A stretch of 64,000 bases of DNA from Amblyornis subalaris (GCA_018881555.1 JACAXG010000052.1:806001-870000); one strand, 5' to 3'. Shown: positions 1 through 13,199, numbered from the stretch's first letter. Notes: generated by a model from the sequence alone, not told the origin. Numbers and translations: made by a program.

Positions 1-1783
1 ATATTTCACAGTAATGATAAATGTCTTTTTGCTAAGTGGCAGTAGGTTTTTGGCCATATCATTAAATATTTATACAACATATACATAAATCTTCCTTCAC
101 TTGGCATCATCGGGGATTCATTTGGAAGAGACCCATTTATTTCACTTTGTAATATTTCGAGTTTGTTGCAGGCTTCAGCCTCAGCCTCCAAACTCTAGAT
201 ACAGAGTTGTTGGAAAGGAAAATCACATTTGCATGGACCCAGTTTACCAGGAGGAATGTTCTTAATCTGTCCATTCTAAGATTATAGTTTTTTTATTGAT
301 TCATATACAGTCTTTTATACATCATATAAGCTCTGTGAACAAAACCTGCTGATGATCTCTGCTCTCTAAACCATTTTTATTTCATATGGTATTTTCAGGG
401 TACCATGGAATATGGACAAAAAGACAGATTAGAGAGACTATGACAAGAACAAAGTAATTTCTCAATATCTAAATACACTGTATGGACTTTGGTCAAATCA
501 AGAGAAATACTCAGTCTTCCCACAAACATTTATTTGGGTATTCCCAAATAGGAACAGACTGACAGGAATGGTCTGTCTTTTTATTCCTGTCTAATCAGAA
601 TTTTTTTTTCTCTCCTGAAGCAGCTTCTACCAGAGGGTTAAGTTAATCTTGCATCAGAATTTCACTCCAATAAAAATCTCAAAGTCAAATCCCTCTATTC
701 AGATGAGCTTTTCTCCATGTCCCCAGTATGCTCCTCTGGAGAGAAAAATACACGAATCTTGTCAGAGATACATATTTTGATAAGAGGGCCCTGTCATACT
801 CTGCTATCTTCCTTTGACTGAAAAACCTCCCAAACAAGGGCTGGATGAGGAAATCCAAGAAATTCCTCAAAAATGTGAAGATACTTCAAGAACCACAACT
901 CAAGAGGGTTAAAATAACCTGTGATTTTACCCTCAGTGTCTTTATACCCATCATGTATCAGGTGTACTTCTCCTCAGTGGTATAAGGAAGATCCAAGAAA
1001 GTAAGAAACTGAGATTTTCCTCTATAGCAAAATGGATATAAAGCACAGGATGAAAAATTATCGCATCAAGAAATCTCTTTAGACTTGTTGATACAAAAAG
1101 CCAGTCTCCAGAAGGGTGGTTGAGGTGTGCTGGGTAAAGCCTGTTGTTCTCAGCTTTTTTAAAAGTGAGATATTCTTTTTCTCTGGGGGTTGAGGTACTA
1201 GAAAATTTTACATTGTTGAAGGAATTACACACAGGGTAAACATCAAAATTGATGTCAATAATTAATCTTATAATAGTATTTTTCTTGTAATACATATTGA
1301 TGTATATGCTCAGACACGAACACAAAAAATATCAGGCTAGTTCTTTCTTTTAAATTGTCTTGAAATTGAGTTACTAATTGAGTAGAAGTGTGACTGGAAT
1401 GTAAGGAAACAGGATTTCCATTGTTGTCTAGGGTATGTTTCCTAGCAATTAATGCTGCTGAATGATGACCCTGTTTTGAAGTCTATCAGAGTCAAGGGTT
1501 GCAAGATCATATTTGATAGTAAGGGAGAACTCTCTACTGATTGTCAACTCCATAAAATATTAGAGTTTTTCCATGTTGGCGGTCTTAGGTACAATTCCTG
1601 TTATAACGTGAGCTGACATTATTTCAGAACTATACTTAACCTAAGATGCTCTTTGCAGGAAAGACATACAGTTTTACAATGGAGTATCACTCTGAAGATA
1701 GTTGGGTGTGCTAAATATTTTAAAAGCATGCATCAGCCTATACTTTCAGGATATTAAGTGTACATCTGAATACATCCTGCACC

Positions 1784-1802
1784 AAAAAAAAAAAAAAAAA
1801 AA
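1784..1802. repeat. Poly-A run of 19 bases
   Basis: An uninterrupted run of 19 A follows CACC. No retrotransposon body or target duplication was recognised next to it, so it is listed only as a homopolymer. Confidence 0.9.
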
Positions 1803-3333
1803 GAACTCTTGCGTCGATTTGTATTACTATTTCTATGAAGTTGTAGTGGACAAATTAGGTCCTTTGAAAATTTGCAGAATACCACAAAACTTTTCATAAA
1901 AGGTCTCTAAGAAGCAGCTGCCAGTGCAAGTTTAAAAGCAAAGGCTAGAGTTGCATTTGAGTGGTGATGAAATATGTCACTTCATGCAATGGAGATTTTT
2001 AATTAGTTTTGAGTAAAACACATTTTTTACAAGATGAAGAACATAAAATCCTAGATTGTCTTTCCAGTCTCTGTCTATACATATGCCTGTCCAATCTTTT
2101 TGTCATACATTGCAAAATATCTTTGCAAATGCCTCATTTTCTATGATGGATTAGTATTAAAATACATGTGTGGAAAATTGCACAGATTTTTTAATCAGCT
2201 GTATTACATATGGTATACTATCAACGAAACTACCCAGCAGAAGGGTATGAAGTTAGGAAATAGTTGTGTCAGAGGTGAACATCTCAAGACTCTGCGGCCC
2301 TATGACAACAGCACTCTGCTGCTGGAGGCTAAATCCTCCTTCTTGCATTGCACAATGAGCAGGAAAAATGCATAAGCAGCACCGAGAGAAGGTAAAGGTG
2401 ATCTTCAGATACATCTGAGGAACCGAATGGCAGATTCAGGCTTCCTGTAGATGTTTGTCTCTTCTACGCACACCTATTTGCATAGGACCTCAGCTTCCAT
2501 GGCTAGAGGTCCCAGCAGACCCCACATGTGGCCTGCTCTGTCCTTGAGCTACTCATCTCACTCAGTCCCCACACTAAAATGTGATCTGCAGCTTTCAACC
2601 TTTTCCTGAGTAAGTTCTGTCATCATGTTCAATCATGGAAAAAGAGGCAGCACACTGGGTATGGTTCAGTTTGCTGAGTATTGTGCAAATTAAAGATCCA
2701 GAATGAACTGTTCTATTTCTAGACGGGGCCAGGAATATGCATACAGTCCAAACTGAACCAGAGTGCAGAACTATATATAGAATGAGACGAGAAGAAACAA
2801 AAAGGTATTTCTTGGACAATTTCCATAAACACCTCTCCCAGTCTATTTAACTTACCAGGAATGGAGGCACCTTGCTTAGGTGCTTTGAATTTCCAGGCTG
2901 TGTGTAACCTATGTTAGATGTTTCTATTAGTCAATGTGCATCCTGTCAAAAAACCAAGATTTGTGAAATTGGCAGAGACTGGTGTCTGCTTCTTGTTAAT
3001 AACTCTAACCAAATTTATTCCTTAGAAGAATGGGACAAGCTTCAGATATGACAGAAGTGAGATGGTTCTTCAACCTTTTAGTTTCAGCAGAATGAGGACC
3101 ATTCTGGCTAGAGATCTTTCAAAACTGAGTTGAAAGAAATCTACCACTCCTATCTCTCTTCTGAACAAAGACTGTCAGAAAAGGAAAATTGTAGAGAACG
3201 TTGTGTCAGATTCCTTGAAAAGCATACAGGAAAAAAGGAAACTTCAGGGGATGGCTTTGCTTTGCAAACTGAAAAAATGCTCGAGAGGTTTGGAGACAGT
3301 AGTGAACTTGCAATCTCCAAATGTTATCTGGAA

Positions 3334-3356
3334 CACCCCCAACACACACACCCCCC
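3334..3356. repeat. Short CA/C-rich simple repeat
   Basis: A C run, then five CA-type dinucleotides, then six C. It is low-complexity sequence only. Confidence 0.8.
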
Positions 3357-4452
3357 TTTTAATTATAATTTAAAGAGCCTGTTAGAAACATTTTTAAATT
3401 ATATTTTTATTTATTTTTCTCCAAATAAAGCCTAGCAATTTTATTGTCTTCCCACATTTTTATTGCAAATTTATGTAAGGGAAAATTTGCCTCATGGAGG
3501 GATTCAGATTTCATACAGTTGTCATATCNTCTTAAACAAGAGGATTTATATAATCCAAGATAAGGAGTGTACTGTGCACTCCTTAGGTACATGTACATTC
3601 TTTGTGATACATGCACATCCTACTAACTGCCCAGACAAAAGATGTCCTAAGGCTACCTCTTCAGACAGTAAGGTACTTGCTGACAGCTCTGGGCTTCAAG
3701 ACAAATTAAAATAAGCCAATTTTTCAGTCTGTAGGTCTAATAAAGCTTCTGGCTTTCAGTTCTGTCAATGACTGTGAATAAAATTCCCTGAAAAGAGAGA
3801 AGACAGAATGTTTGGTTTTCTGATGAGGGTGACTTTAAGGTGAAGACCAATTCTGCAGTTCCTATTTCAGCTCTCATCAGTGAGAAACTCCTGTAATTAG
3901 AAAAGCAGGAACAAAAAGTTTTCGATTCCTACTTCTCCATTCTGACTGCTCAACTCTCTTTTCACTACCACCCTGGGAACTGAGTCCTACTTGAGGATGT
4001 GATGGGGGCCGAAATTTATAAAGGGCAGTTGTTTGGTGACATCAATGTACAGTTGTACGAATTTCATACATATTCTTTTAGAACACTGTGCTTGTTTTGT
4101 TCAGAGCTTCAAAATATGCCTTCAAGTTAATGTCCTCCCAGTGATATGTATCCTCACGCCCTCACTAGCCACTTATTAATTTCTGAATGCTTCCTTGTTT
4201 TAGAAGATGCTGCCATGTCACCAAACCAAAGAATCCTGTAGNCAGCAGGGACTAAACTACAGTTGTAGCCCAGAAAATTAATCGAGAAAAAGGTTTTATC
4301 TTTCTTTTGGTGCCAGAAATATTTACATTACTATTTTATGTTGAGTAATTTTTAAGATAGAATGAAATAGCAAGGTTTGTAAATATTTGGTTGCTTTTTT
4401 TCCTAAAAAAGTGCATTTCCAGAATTTAATTTTTCCTTTCCTGTCTGTGATT

Positions 4453-4470
4453 CACGTGAGAAATCACGTG
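4453..4470. promoter_or_regulatory. Two CACGTG E-boxes separated by six bases
   Basis: CACGTG occurs at 4453-4458 and again at 4465-4470 with the spacer AGAAAT. Tandem E-boxes with a 6-7 nt gap are an established preferred arrangement for CLOCK:BMAL1 heterodimers, and CACGTG is also bound by MYC/MAX, USF and MITF/TFE proteins. The palindromes and spacing are seen directly; function is inference. No promoter or gene was recognised nearby, so a distal element is the only role that could be proposed. Confidence 0.45.
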
Positions 4471-6324
4471 GCTTATTTTTTTATTAGTTAAGAACTCTTT
4501 ACAAAAAATGCTGTCCAACAGAAAGTGAGAAATTGGCCACCCATCCTCTGACCTCTGAAAGATATGTTTGTATCATTATTTTAGGCTGCATTGCAAATGT
4601 ACTGGAGCAAATTGTCNACACATTCCCACGTAGCACGCTTTGGCTCATTTCACAGAAAAATCTCAAAGCGCATGAATGGGGTTCTCCTTGGATGAAACAA
4701 AATCAAAGTTTTAAAAGATGTCTGAGGTAACCCTTGAATTGTGTAGTACAGATATCAGGGTTTCAGCGATTCACCCTACAAACCTGTTCCTGTAATTCTT
4801 GATAAACAGAGAGCGAAGAAGCCAATCAGGTCGATAGAACTGTGAAGGCATATGTTTGCACACAGAACAAGTGGGAAAACTCATGGAAAAGAAGTTAGAT
4901 AATTATAGTGGAAATGCAGCAGAATCATTTAGGATGTAATGTAAACCACAAAAATATTAACCTTTCTTTTGTAACTAACTGTAAAAGCCACTCTTTTTGT
5001 GCTAACCTTAATCAGTGCTTCCCTATTTTCACAAGAAATGGCTCTACATTCTGCACAGCTCTTTGGATTTCTGCAATCTCTTTCCTGATACATCTTTTCT
5101 GACTCTCCACTGGCTTCTAAAGGAAAGGGTAAAGGTCTCACTGTTAGATGTTCCTCATGCTCACTCATCCAGTAACAAACTTGTGTATCCACCNAAATAT
5201 CCATGAGATAAACTGCTGATTATTTCTTTCTTGCTACATAGCTATTTTTCAGTAGTTTAAAATGTTTGTGGTTGCTATACAAACACATATACACAGATGA
5301 ATCTTTAAATTGGTTTTACAGACTGCAAAAAATTGTAGAAATTGCTGAGGACAACCCAGCCAAGAACGGTTTTTCAATTTTTATTATTTTTACAAGCTAA
5401 CTTTCTTGTCAGGAAATGAATACATTTTAGTGTTTAGTCCTGTGCCTTGATATAGAATGTTTTTGAAGAGAAAAATCTTCCCACCAGCTCTACTGCTGAG
5501 ACAATTCTTTGCTTGGGAATATACTCGCATTCAGAAAGCATGAAGGTAAGTTTACATGTCTGAAAAAATTAAGGCCATACTTATATACTTGATTTTGTCA
5601 TTAATTATCTCATCTAATAGGGTTAGGTCTTCAAGTCAGACAAGCTGTATTACAATATGTTGCTAATGACTCCACACATCTATGGAGCTTCATAAATTGT
5701 TTTTAAGCAAAGTGGGCTTGAATAATTCAAGCATTGCTATGAATGTTAGCATTTGCAAGATCAGTAAAAGCATCTCTCTTAAACAAATGGTCAGCGGAAA
5801 CCAAATTTGTTGCAATTTGTGTTGATCAAAGAATAAAAGAAAAATGGATTGCCGCTGTTCAGCAGTTGTGTCTCTAATGTAAATATAAGGTGCAGCGAAA
5901 GTAAATTCCTCTTTGTAGTATGGAAGCAGTCCAGCAACATTCCTTCACTTCAGCCTACATAAGCTTAAATTCATGTGAAAATAATCCTAATGAACATGAT
6001 AAGAAGGCATGAGTCTTAATTTAAAAAAATTTTCATGACATTAATGGTTTAGTTTCAGTTATAGAATCTCTCTTGTTTCATTGCCCCATAGGACCTTGAA
6101 CTAGTGATTTATTTTCATTATGCTTTTTTGACCTAAGAGTAGCCTCTGTCATAAATCATAGCCTCTGTGCGTATACGGAAGCCAAGGAAGCTGGCTTACC
6201 CAAAGTCACATATCTGGTGACTTGGAGGAACAGGATTCTTTCTTGGACATCACATGCTCTAAATAGCATTAAATAATGCTTCTTTTAATGAGTGGTTATA
6301 TTGATGTGTCATTCTACACAACTT
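4471..6324. other. Unique noncoding DNA with a conserved-looking block at about 5640-6060
   Basis: No gene was found. From about 5640 to 6060 the sequence has no repeat signature and contains a compact set of AT-rich regulatory-like words, including a 17-bp palindrome at 5716-5732. It reads like a candidate conserved noncoding element. That is a judgement from texture, since no alignment could be made. Confidence 0.35.
5716..5732. other. 17-bp perfect palindrome
   Basis: GCTTGAAT-A-ATTCAAGC has two perfect 8-bp arms around a single central base. The centre AATAATT resembles a homeodomain half-site pair. It could equally be chance. Confidence 0.5.
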
Positions 6325-7460
6325 AGAATAAAAAAGTAGTATTTCAGTTGGAAGGGGCCTAAAAGGATCATCTAGTACAACCGACTGGCCAATTCAGGGC
6401 TGACCAAAAGCTGCAGCATGTTATTAAGAGCATTGTCCAAATGCTTCTTACACACTGACAGGTTTGGAGCATCGAATCCCTCTCTAGAAAGTCTGTTTCA
6501 GGGTTTGATCACCCTCCTGGTAAGGGAATATTTCTTAATATCCACTTTAAACCTCTGCTGGCACAACTTTGAACTANTCCCATGCATCCTAGAACTTGAT
6601 ACTAGGGAGAAGAGATTAGCACCTCCCTCTCTACTTCCCCTCCTCATGAAGATGCAGAGGGCAATGAGGTCATTCTTCAGCCTCATTTTTTCCAGTTAAG
6701 ACTAGCCCAAAGTCCTTAGCTGTTCCTCACAGGACATTCCTTGTGCTCTGCTCACCAGCTTTATTGGCCTCCTCTGGATGAATTCCAGGACCTTCCCATC
6801 CTTCTCAAATTGTGGGGCCCAGAACTGCAAACAGTACTCCAGGCAAGGCCAGACCAATGCTGAAGACAGTGACACAATCACCTTTTTTGACTGGCTGGTG
6901 ATGATGTATTTGATGCACCCCAGGATGCAGTCTGCTCTCTTGGCTGCCAGGGCACACAGCTGGCTCCCATTGAGCCTGCTGTCACCCAGCACCGCCAGAT
7001 CCCTTTCTGCAGCTTGCTCTCCAGCCACTCTCCCAACTTATTCTTGTGGTCAGTGTTACTCCATCCCACATGCAGAATCCAGTATTTGGACTTGTTCAAT
7101 TTAATCCTATTAATCATAGCTCAATGCTCCAATCTATCAAGATTCTTCCTCTCAGAGAAGGATATCAAATTAGTTAAACAGGACTTTCCCTTTTTGAGCC
7201 CATGTTGATTGTGCCTGATGATGACATTATTCTTCAAATGCCTTTCAGTAGTACCCGGTATAATCTTCTACATAATTTTTCCAGAGGTTAGACTAAGAGG
7301 TCTGTAATTCCTTGGGTCTGCCCTTGTACCCTTTTCTAGATGGGAATAACAGTGGCCAGTTTCCAGTAGGGACCTCCCCAGACCCCCAAGACCTCTGGCA
7401 AATGATTGAGAGGGGTCCTGCCATAATATCTGACGGTATCTTCAGAACTCTGATTAGTTC
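6325..7460 (-). mobile_element. CR1 LINE fragment, about 1.1 kb, minus strand
   Basis: The lower-coordinate end (about 6340-6400) has the familiar reverse-complement CR1 3' sequence, with a GTTGGAAGGGGCC-like block. The middle encodes, on the minus strand, the C-terminal part of CR1 ORF2 (reverse transcriptase protein). About 7140-7460 matches the CR1 segment I recognise from avian copies, with CAGGACTTTCCCTT and GGGACCTCCCCAGA-like blocks. The element is 5'-truncated and frameshifted, so it is immobile. CR1 is the dominant avian LINE. The exact ends and subfamily need a repeat library. Confidence 0.9.
6498..7117 (-). pseudogene. Decayed CR1 ORF2 C-terminus
   Basis: Minus-strand translation gives stretches characteristic of the CR1 ORF2 C-terminal region: a KLNKSKYWILHVG-like segment, then ALVWPCLEYCLQFWAPQF, then KNDLIALCIFMRRGS and EGGANLFSLVSS. 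In intact elements this region lies downstream of the reverse-transcriptase catalytic core in the protein that reverse-transcribes the CR1 transcript. Two defects are visible. The frame changes near 7020-7030, and there is an in-frame TAG at 6702-6704 (CTA on the plus strand). It is a dead copy with no host function suggested. Confidence 0.88.
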
Positions 7461-7839
7461 TGGTTCGTGAACATGAAAGAAACACTGTGTAGACACTTTT
7501 GGATTAACTCAGAGCTGTCAGTTGCCCTGTGAGAATAGCCCATGTCCCACAATACAAACATAAGTTATTCATCTCCCAGCTCTGTCAGTTGTGGATTACT
7601 GACACATTTTGGTAGAAAACTGATACAGGCTCCTACAGCTCAACAGCTGAGCTGGGAAGGTCCATTTCCTGGGCTGGAAGGTGACATTTCCTTGTATGGA
7701 GCAGTGCCTTCTGAGCAAGGGTTTCACTTTTTTCTTTCTTCTCTGTGGCATGATCAGACAATATGATTGAAGGTGAAAGAGAACAAAGCATATAGACCTG
7801 ACACTAGTTTTAGACCGAGAACCTTAGTGGGCATGCTGT
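7461..7839. other. Spacer between two CR1 fragments, nothing recognised
   Basis: Unique-looking sequence lies between the minus-strand CR1 and the next plus-strand CR1 tail. No gene, RNA or clear repeat signature was seen. Confidence 0.5.
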
Positions 7840-8000
7840 GTGGCCAGAGAAGTTGTGGATCCTCCTTCCTCGAAGTGTTGAATGAGGCTCTGAGCAACCT
7901 GGTTTAGTGGAAGGTGTCCCTGCCCGTGACAGAGAGGCTTGGAATTAGATGGTCTTTAAGGTTGCTTCCTATCAACATCATTCTATGATTCTGTATGATT
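7840..8000 (+). mobile_element. CR1 3' end, plus strand
   Basis: The segment contains the typical CR1 3' phrases GAGCAACCTGGTTTAGTGGA and GGTGTCCCTGCC, followed by GGAATTAGATGGTCTTTAAG and the terminal ATTCTATGATTCTGTATGAT repeat. Only about 160 bp remain, as usual for severely 5'-truncated insertions. It lies in the opposite orientation to the neighbouring 6.3-7.5 kb copy, so it is a separate insertion. Confidence 0.9.
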
Positions 8001-8654
8001 TTCTCTGTGGGTGGATATTGATACTGACTTCCAAAAGGAAGCCCAGCAGCATCGTTCTTCCAGGTCAGATATCCCCCTGCCCACTGCTTAGTTATTCTCT
8101 TCCTGTAAAAGAATTTTTGCAGTTGTCTCAGACTTCAACCTCATCTTCATTTCTGGGAAGGACTGAACGTGGGTTCAAGAAGTAAATTCAAAGCAATTAC
8201 TGTCTAGGCTTATCTGGCTCAAGTATTCCAGATAAATATCACTATTGAAAAGCATACCACCATGATGAGACGAGAATTTGGACTTCAGCATAATCCGAGC
8301 ATTACTTCCCTGATCCCTGTAGTCATTTGAAATCAGAGATCCCCAGAACAAAGAGAGGATTTTGAGTCATATTCAGCACTTTGAAAATAAAATGTGCAAC
8401 ACTGATATGTGCCTTGCCTCAAGACACAGCACTGGTACTGAGGACAAGGTATGACTTTTCAAAGTTACCCTGCCATGCACACACAAAGGACAGACAGACA
8501 CCCCAAAACCTCTCTCCTAGAGTAGTTTCTCTGGAGGAAAACATCGACAGCAATGGGGCTAGAAGAGCAAATTAAGCCTTCTCAGGAAATGAAATTTATC
8601 TATTCGAGAATAAAGAACATATCCCACCTCTCCATCACAACTGCTACCATTTAT

Positions 8655-8742
8655 GCGTGTATGTGGTATAAATATGATATATGTATACATAAAAGATATA
8701 TTTATATTTTTATATATATGTGTATGTGTGTACACATATGGT
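8655..8742. repeat. AT/TG-rich low-complexity tract
   Basis: Irregular alternation of TA, TG and TACA units (TATATATGTGTATGTGTGTA around 8710-8730). It is a degenerate purine-pyrimidine microsatellite. Confidence 0.75.
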
Positions 8743-9013
8743 AAAAGTCATGATGGAGAAGTGAGACTTGTTCTTTCTTCCCGAATAGAAAGAGATATAG
8801 ATATATGGTAAAATAAAATAATTCTGAAATGTTAGCTGACCGGAAAGAAGCGTGAGAGGGAGAAATAATATATCTTCTATATATGCTTTATAACACTGGG
8901 AGGTACTCAGGCTGCACTGATAGGGGCTGTATGAGAAGTGACACCAATAAATAAATTACAGTTTCACATAAAATGATGGGAATTTGGAATACACTGTTAA
9001 AGTAGTTTGGGAA

Positions 9014-9033
9014 TCACTGAAAAATTTCAGTGA
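9014..9033. other. 20-bp inverted repeat
   Basis: TCACTGAAA and TTTCAGTGA form perfect 9-bp arms around a central AA. Possible hairpin or symmetrical protein site; chance cannot be excluded. Confidence 0.5.
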
Positions 9034-11831
9034 GTTGCTTTATGTCCAGCCACTGGAGCCATCTGTCAGTTAAATGCCAGCACTTCTGATAAACATAAAC
9101 GATGTTGCTACTACAAATGTATGTGCCAACAGCGAAAGTAGATGTCTCCAGTAGAAATAGATTGTATCCTCTATACTTGGTATCACTCACAGCCCTACCA
9201 TCATTGCAGGGAAAAATTATCTATCATATTTTAATACTTACATGGCAGTATTCCTTATTTGTGTAGTTGCTTAACATTACTTCGGTCTTTCCAAACAAAC
9301 TGAGGTCATGATTAAGATAATAATATCTTCCAACTCACAAACTACTGAAACTTTTTCTCTTTGCTGAAAAAATGGATATATGAGCTCATCCTGAAAAACA
9401 AAGCATGAAGGTAATCCATAATTTAAAATATCATACACAATACAAAATAGAATATATTCTGCATTCTTATTCTATTCATTAGCCTGTTACCTTTTTCACT
9501 TGCCTTTAGTAGGACCAATAATATTTCAATACACTTTGTCAGTCCTTGAGTTCCAGGTTCTTATGAATTTTTATAAATCTTAACAAATTATTTCTAGTAA
9601 AGTCAACTTGACAAATTATATTGAATAATTTCCTTTTCACACAACTGATTTTAAAGGAGTTTGTAGTTTTATAAAAGCGTTCATCTCTAACAACAAATAT
9701 TCAAAAATTTATTGAAAACNGTTGCAATTTCATTGGTATTTCACAAAATACATTCATCTATGCTTTTTTCATTCCTTCTTTATCCATACTCTGTGTGAAC
9801 AGTCACTGATAACACACTGTTGTTTTCTCAGGTGAGAGACTTTTACTCTGATAATAAACGACAGCAAAGAGCAGTAAGTGTAATTCTTCTGAAAAGAGAA
9901 GGAATCTGTATCACAGAGGAAGGCTAGCAAGGTTACAGATGGTTTTGGGTATTTCAAATAGTTATCTTAATTTGGCAGATCTTTCTTCAGTACCNACAAA
10001 ATAATCTACTATGACCTGATACCTGGGGTTTTTTCCTAATTATTTATATTATTATTGCCATTTGGTGCGTTTCCAGGATTTAATTGATAGCAATTGTAAG
10101 AAAATCTATTTGAAACCAGATATTCATCATAACCTTCTTCAAAGCCTGTTTGATGAATTTAAGGAAATTGGTAAAATGATCCTAGAGCCCAGTTCTTCTC
10201 AAGTGTAACGAGGTGCTACCTGCTTGGCAGTGACTGAGCGTGGGTGGTGCCAGATACCTGTTGAATTCCAGAGATCTATGCAACATCAGATGGTGAGCTA
10301 ACACTTTTTACCTACTAGGCATAAATCCCAATACTTCCTAAGATGCTTTACAGTTTAATGCTCTGTATGTTAAAATTCAGATTCTTAAGGTAAAATGAGT
10401 CGCTGACATGCTGTTTCAAGAGTTTAAATCCAAGGTGGGAGAACACTGGCAACAAGGACACTCATACTGATCCTAAAAGCAAAGAAAACTGAATATTCTG
10501 TCTCTGGATATGTACATTTGCATAAGTCTTGGCACTTTCATGCTGTATTAGTCCCTTTCTTTCACCTTCTTAATTAGGCCCTTCTGGAAGGCATAAAAGA
10601 AGAGTTTGCTTGCATAAAGTGCTTGAATAGCCAGCTAAGCCTCTGGTCCCACCACATCCACACACAGGAGGAAGAATTTTTTCTACCTNTTCATCTCATA
10701 GCTTCACCATAGTCTCGTAGGATGCAGGCTGTCCTGTTGCAGAGGATTCTGTTGTGTCAGAAAGCAGATGAAGGCAGATGTATAGATGAGTGATTAGGAA
10801 AGGGTTAGAAGGNGGTACTGGTTCCCTCTCTGTGTTGAAGGAGTGTTTGTTTTATACAAAGGGAAACAGCTTAACAAGAAGACTGAGAGCTTCCAGCTCC
10901 AGAATACTGTTGTTTGCTGATGAAGGCATTCTTCATGCAGGTAGGAGGCATGGATTGCTGTCCCTCGGGCAGAGAGCAGGGGAGCTTAATNCAGTGCCGT
11001 TAATGTTCCAATCACTCAGGAGCTGGTCCCAGAGGACATCGTCTTTCAAGTGTCTGAGCCAAATATAATACTTAGAAGAGGAGAAAAGGCACCACCATGG
11101 ACTAAGACTTTCTGTTTTTCTGATAAATGGTGTTGAAATCATTACCAACAGAAGCTGCTTGGTTAGAGCTCATGGGTGATGGAAAAGTCAGTCTTCCTAA
11201 GACCACAATTATTCTGGAATTTAATGCTGACCTTTTTTCTATCTTCCCTCTTTTAAGAGGCACATTGGATGTGGGGATCTGGTTTGGACCCATTTTCATC
11301 TCCACCTTCAACTCTTCCCCTTGATTTACTTCCCACAAAGCAGGGCTGTAAACTTGGTTACCCTTACACCTTTTTTTCTCCATGACCATGTTGGTCTGCA
11401 GCAGGTACAGTGAAACTGAAGAGGGGAACCATGGGAAACTCCCATTTTTTATTTAATTATAAACTTGACATTACACATCATGCAAAATTAAAATCTCCAG
11501 CTTGTTCTTTCACCAGTTATTTTGAGAACAGTCTCTTCAGAGTTTTAACAGCCCTTTGCCATAGATGGCACAAATGTGTGCACTTTCCAGCTGCTGGAAT
11601 ACGTTCATTGTTGGCTGTGGCCTTCATTTAATTTATCACCTCATTCTAGTAGAGAGAAAGTCACCACCTCTAGTTGGCTGAGTTTCAGAGAAGGCATTAT
11701 GTGCAGGACTGTTTCACATCTGAAGTATGGCTGTAACAGACATGGGAAGTCCAGGCCAGNATGGGGTATAACTGAAGTACTTCAAGGCACGGTATTGTGT
11801 TTAACTACCCAGTCATCCTCCAACCTTACAT

Positions 11832-12036
11832 TTATAGAATCATAGAATGGCTTGGATTGAAAGGGACCTTAAAGATCATCCAGTTCCTACAGCCCTGCCA
11901 TGGGCACGAATAGCTCCCACTACATCANGTTGCTCAGTGCTTCATCCAACCCGGCCTTGAACACTTACAGGGATAGGGCATCCACAGCTTCTCTGGGCAC
12001 CTGGTTCCAGTGCCTCACCTCCCTCACATTTACTAT
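11832..12036 (-). mobile_element. CR1 LINE 3' fragment, minus strand
   Basis: It begins with ATAGAATCATAGAATGGCTT and GAAAGGGACCTTAAAGATCA, the reverse complement of the avian CR1 3' end. It continues through CTGCCATGGGCACG and CACAGCTTCTCTGGGCACCT. Minus-strand translation includes HWNQVPREAVDALSL, matching the end of CR1 ORF2. It appears well preserved compared with other copies here, so it is probably among the younger CR1 insertions. The upper boundary near 12036 is approximate. Confidence 0.92.
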
Positions 12037-13199
12037 GGTTATGTCTAGGGCAGCCCTAGTACAGGCAATAGGAGGTGTCATCTCCAGAGAAAGCAAAAAG
12101 TAAGGCAAGGATGGAACAACTGGAAGAATATTTGACTCTGGTAGGAGTGTGGTTTCCCATTTTATAATTGCAGTTATAAAAAGTGCTAACACTGCAAACT
12201 GCCATAATTTAGTTTCTACTAAATTGACCTTCCTTTTGGACTTTGCCAGAAGGCTTGATTCATTAAAGCTCATTGAGTTATTAGAGATATTTGGTTGAAA
12301 ATTACTTCAGGAATAAAAAGCATTCATGGCAGGCTGAATCATAACTTCAGAAGTGAACCTTAGTAACTCAGAGGAGGTATTTGACTCAGATTTCAGCCCA
12401 GTTCTACTGATCCATGAGTGTTCATGTCAAACTTCTGTGCCAAAGGGANTAGAAATGTCTTGTATTTTTTTCTGTTTAAATCTGAGGATATTTTTGATTC
12501 CTAAATTATTTTCTCTTACTACTTAAAGTAAGTTTTGACTTCAGTAGTTTACCATAAACTGAGAAGAATGCCTTGTACTTTCTTCAATCATTAGACTCAA
12601 AGATTGCTCTGCAAGAATGATTCCTTTTAAGCTTTCATAAACATTTGCTGTAGCATCTCACTTAAAAATATCTAAGCATTCTATTATATCACTGCATGCA
12701 GCTCTGTGCTCTTNTTAAATCAAGTGTGTCATCTTGTGCTCCTGCCACCTTAGAGACACAGGAGGCAGTGCTCTGGAATTGTCAAGGGACATGAGAATAT
12801 GGCCATTATATTTTATACAGGATGCTAAATGATTAATATTTGTAAATTAATGCATTTAAATTATATGTGCATGAGACGCTCAAAGTCTTGCAAATATATC
12901 TGAGAGACTCATTTGAAAAAAAATGCACCTGACAGCTTCTCTTTTCCTATTGGATTCTATTTGGGCTAGCCAAGTGAAAAAGCAAGAGTGGCATGTAAGA
13001 ATTTTAATACACGAGGTATAGAGTATTTCTGGACAATTATAACATGCCTAGGAAGGTGTTGTAAGGCATAAGGCTGAAAGGCCAAATGACTTTACCCACT
13101 TGAGAAATGCAATAATTCCCTGGAAATGCACTGCCTGGAGTATATTATTACTGTTATGAAATAGAATTCATGAATAGAAAGAAGGAAAATGGTGAGGAG
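12037..13199. other. Unique noncoding DNA, no gene seen
   Basis: AT-rich sequence without recognisable coding, RNA or transposon content. Confidence 0.5.

Larger units (their letters stand above)
1..4452. other. Unique AT-rich noncoding DNA, no gene seen
   Basis: No recognisable gene, RNA gene or transposon was found here. The open frames present, including a 124-codon minus-strand frame at 951-1325 that lacks an ATG at its start, fit chance expectation for AT-rich DNA. Perfect octamer words occur at 227-234 and 2476-2483. Confidence 0.6.
8001..11831. other. Unique noncoding DNA, no gene seen
   Basis: Nothing beyond simple sequence and small palindromes was found. Single N bases lie at 9720, 9995, 10688, 10813, 10991 and 11760. 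The minus-strand frame at 11102-11389 and its neighbours have no recognisable domain. An octamer ATTTGCAT is at 10516-10523. Confidence 0.55.

Noticed and set aside
951..1325. 124-codon minus-strand frame
   Set aside because: It starts from TTG rather than ATG, has no recognisable domain, and one or two frames this long are expected by chance.
6418..7208. Plus-strand frames over the 6.4-7.2 kb region
   Set aside because: They are antisense shadows of the minus-strand CR1 reverse-transcriptase relic.
8655..8742. Possible Z-DNA or regulatory role of the TA/TG tract
   Set aside because: The alternation is interrupted and short; a plain degenerate microsatellite explains it.
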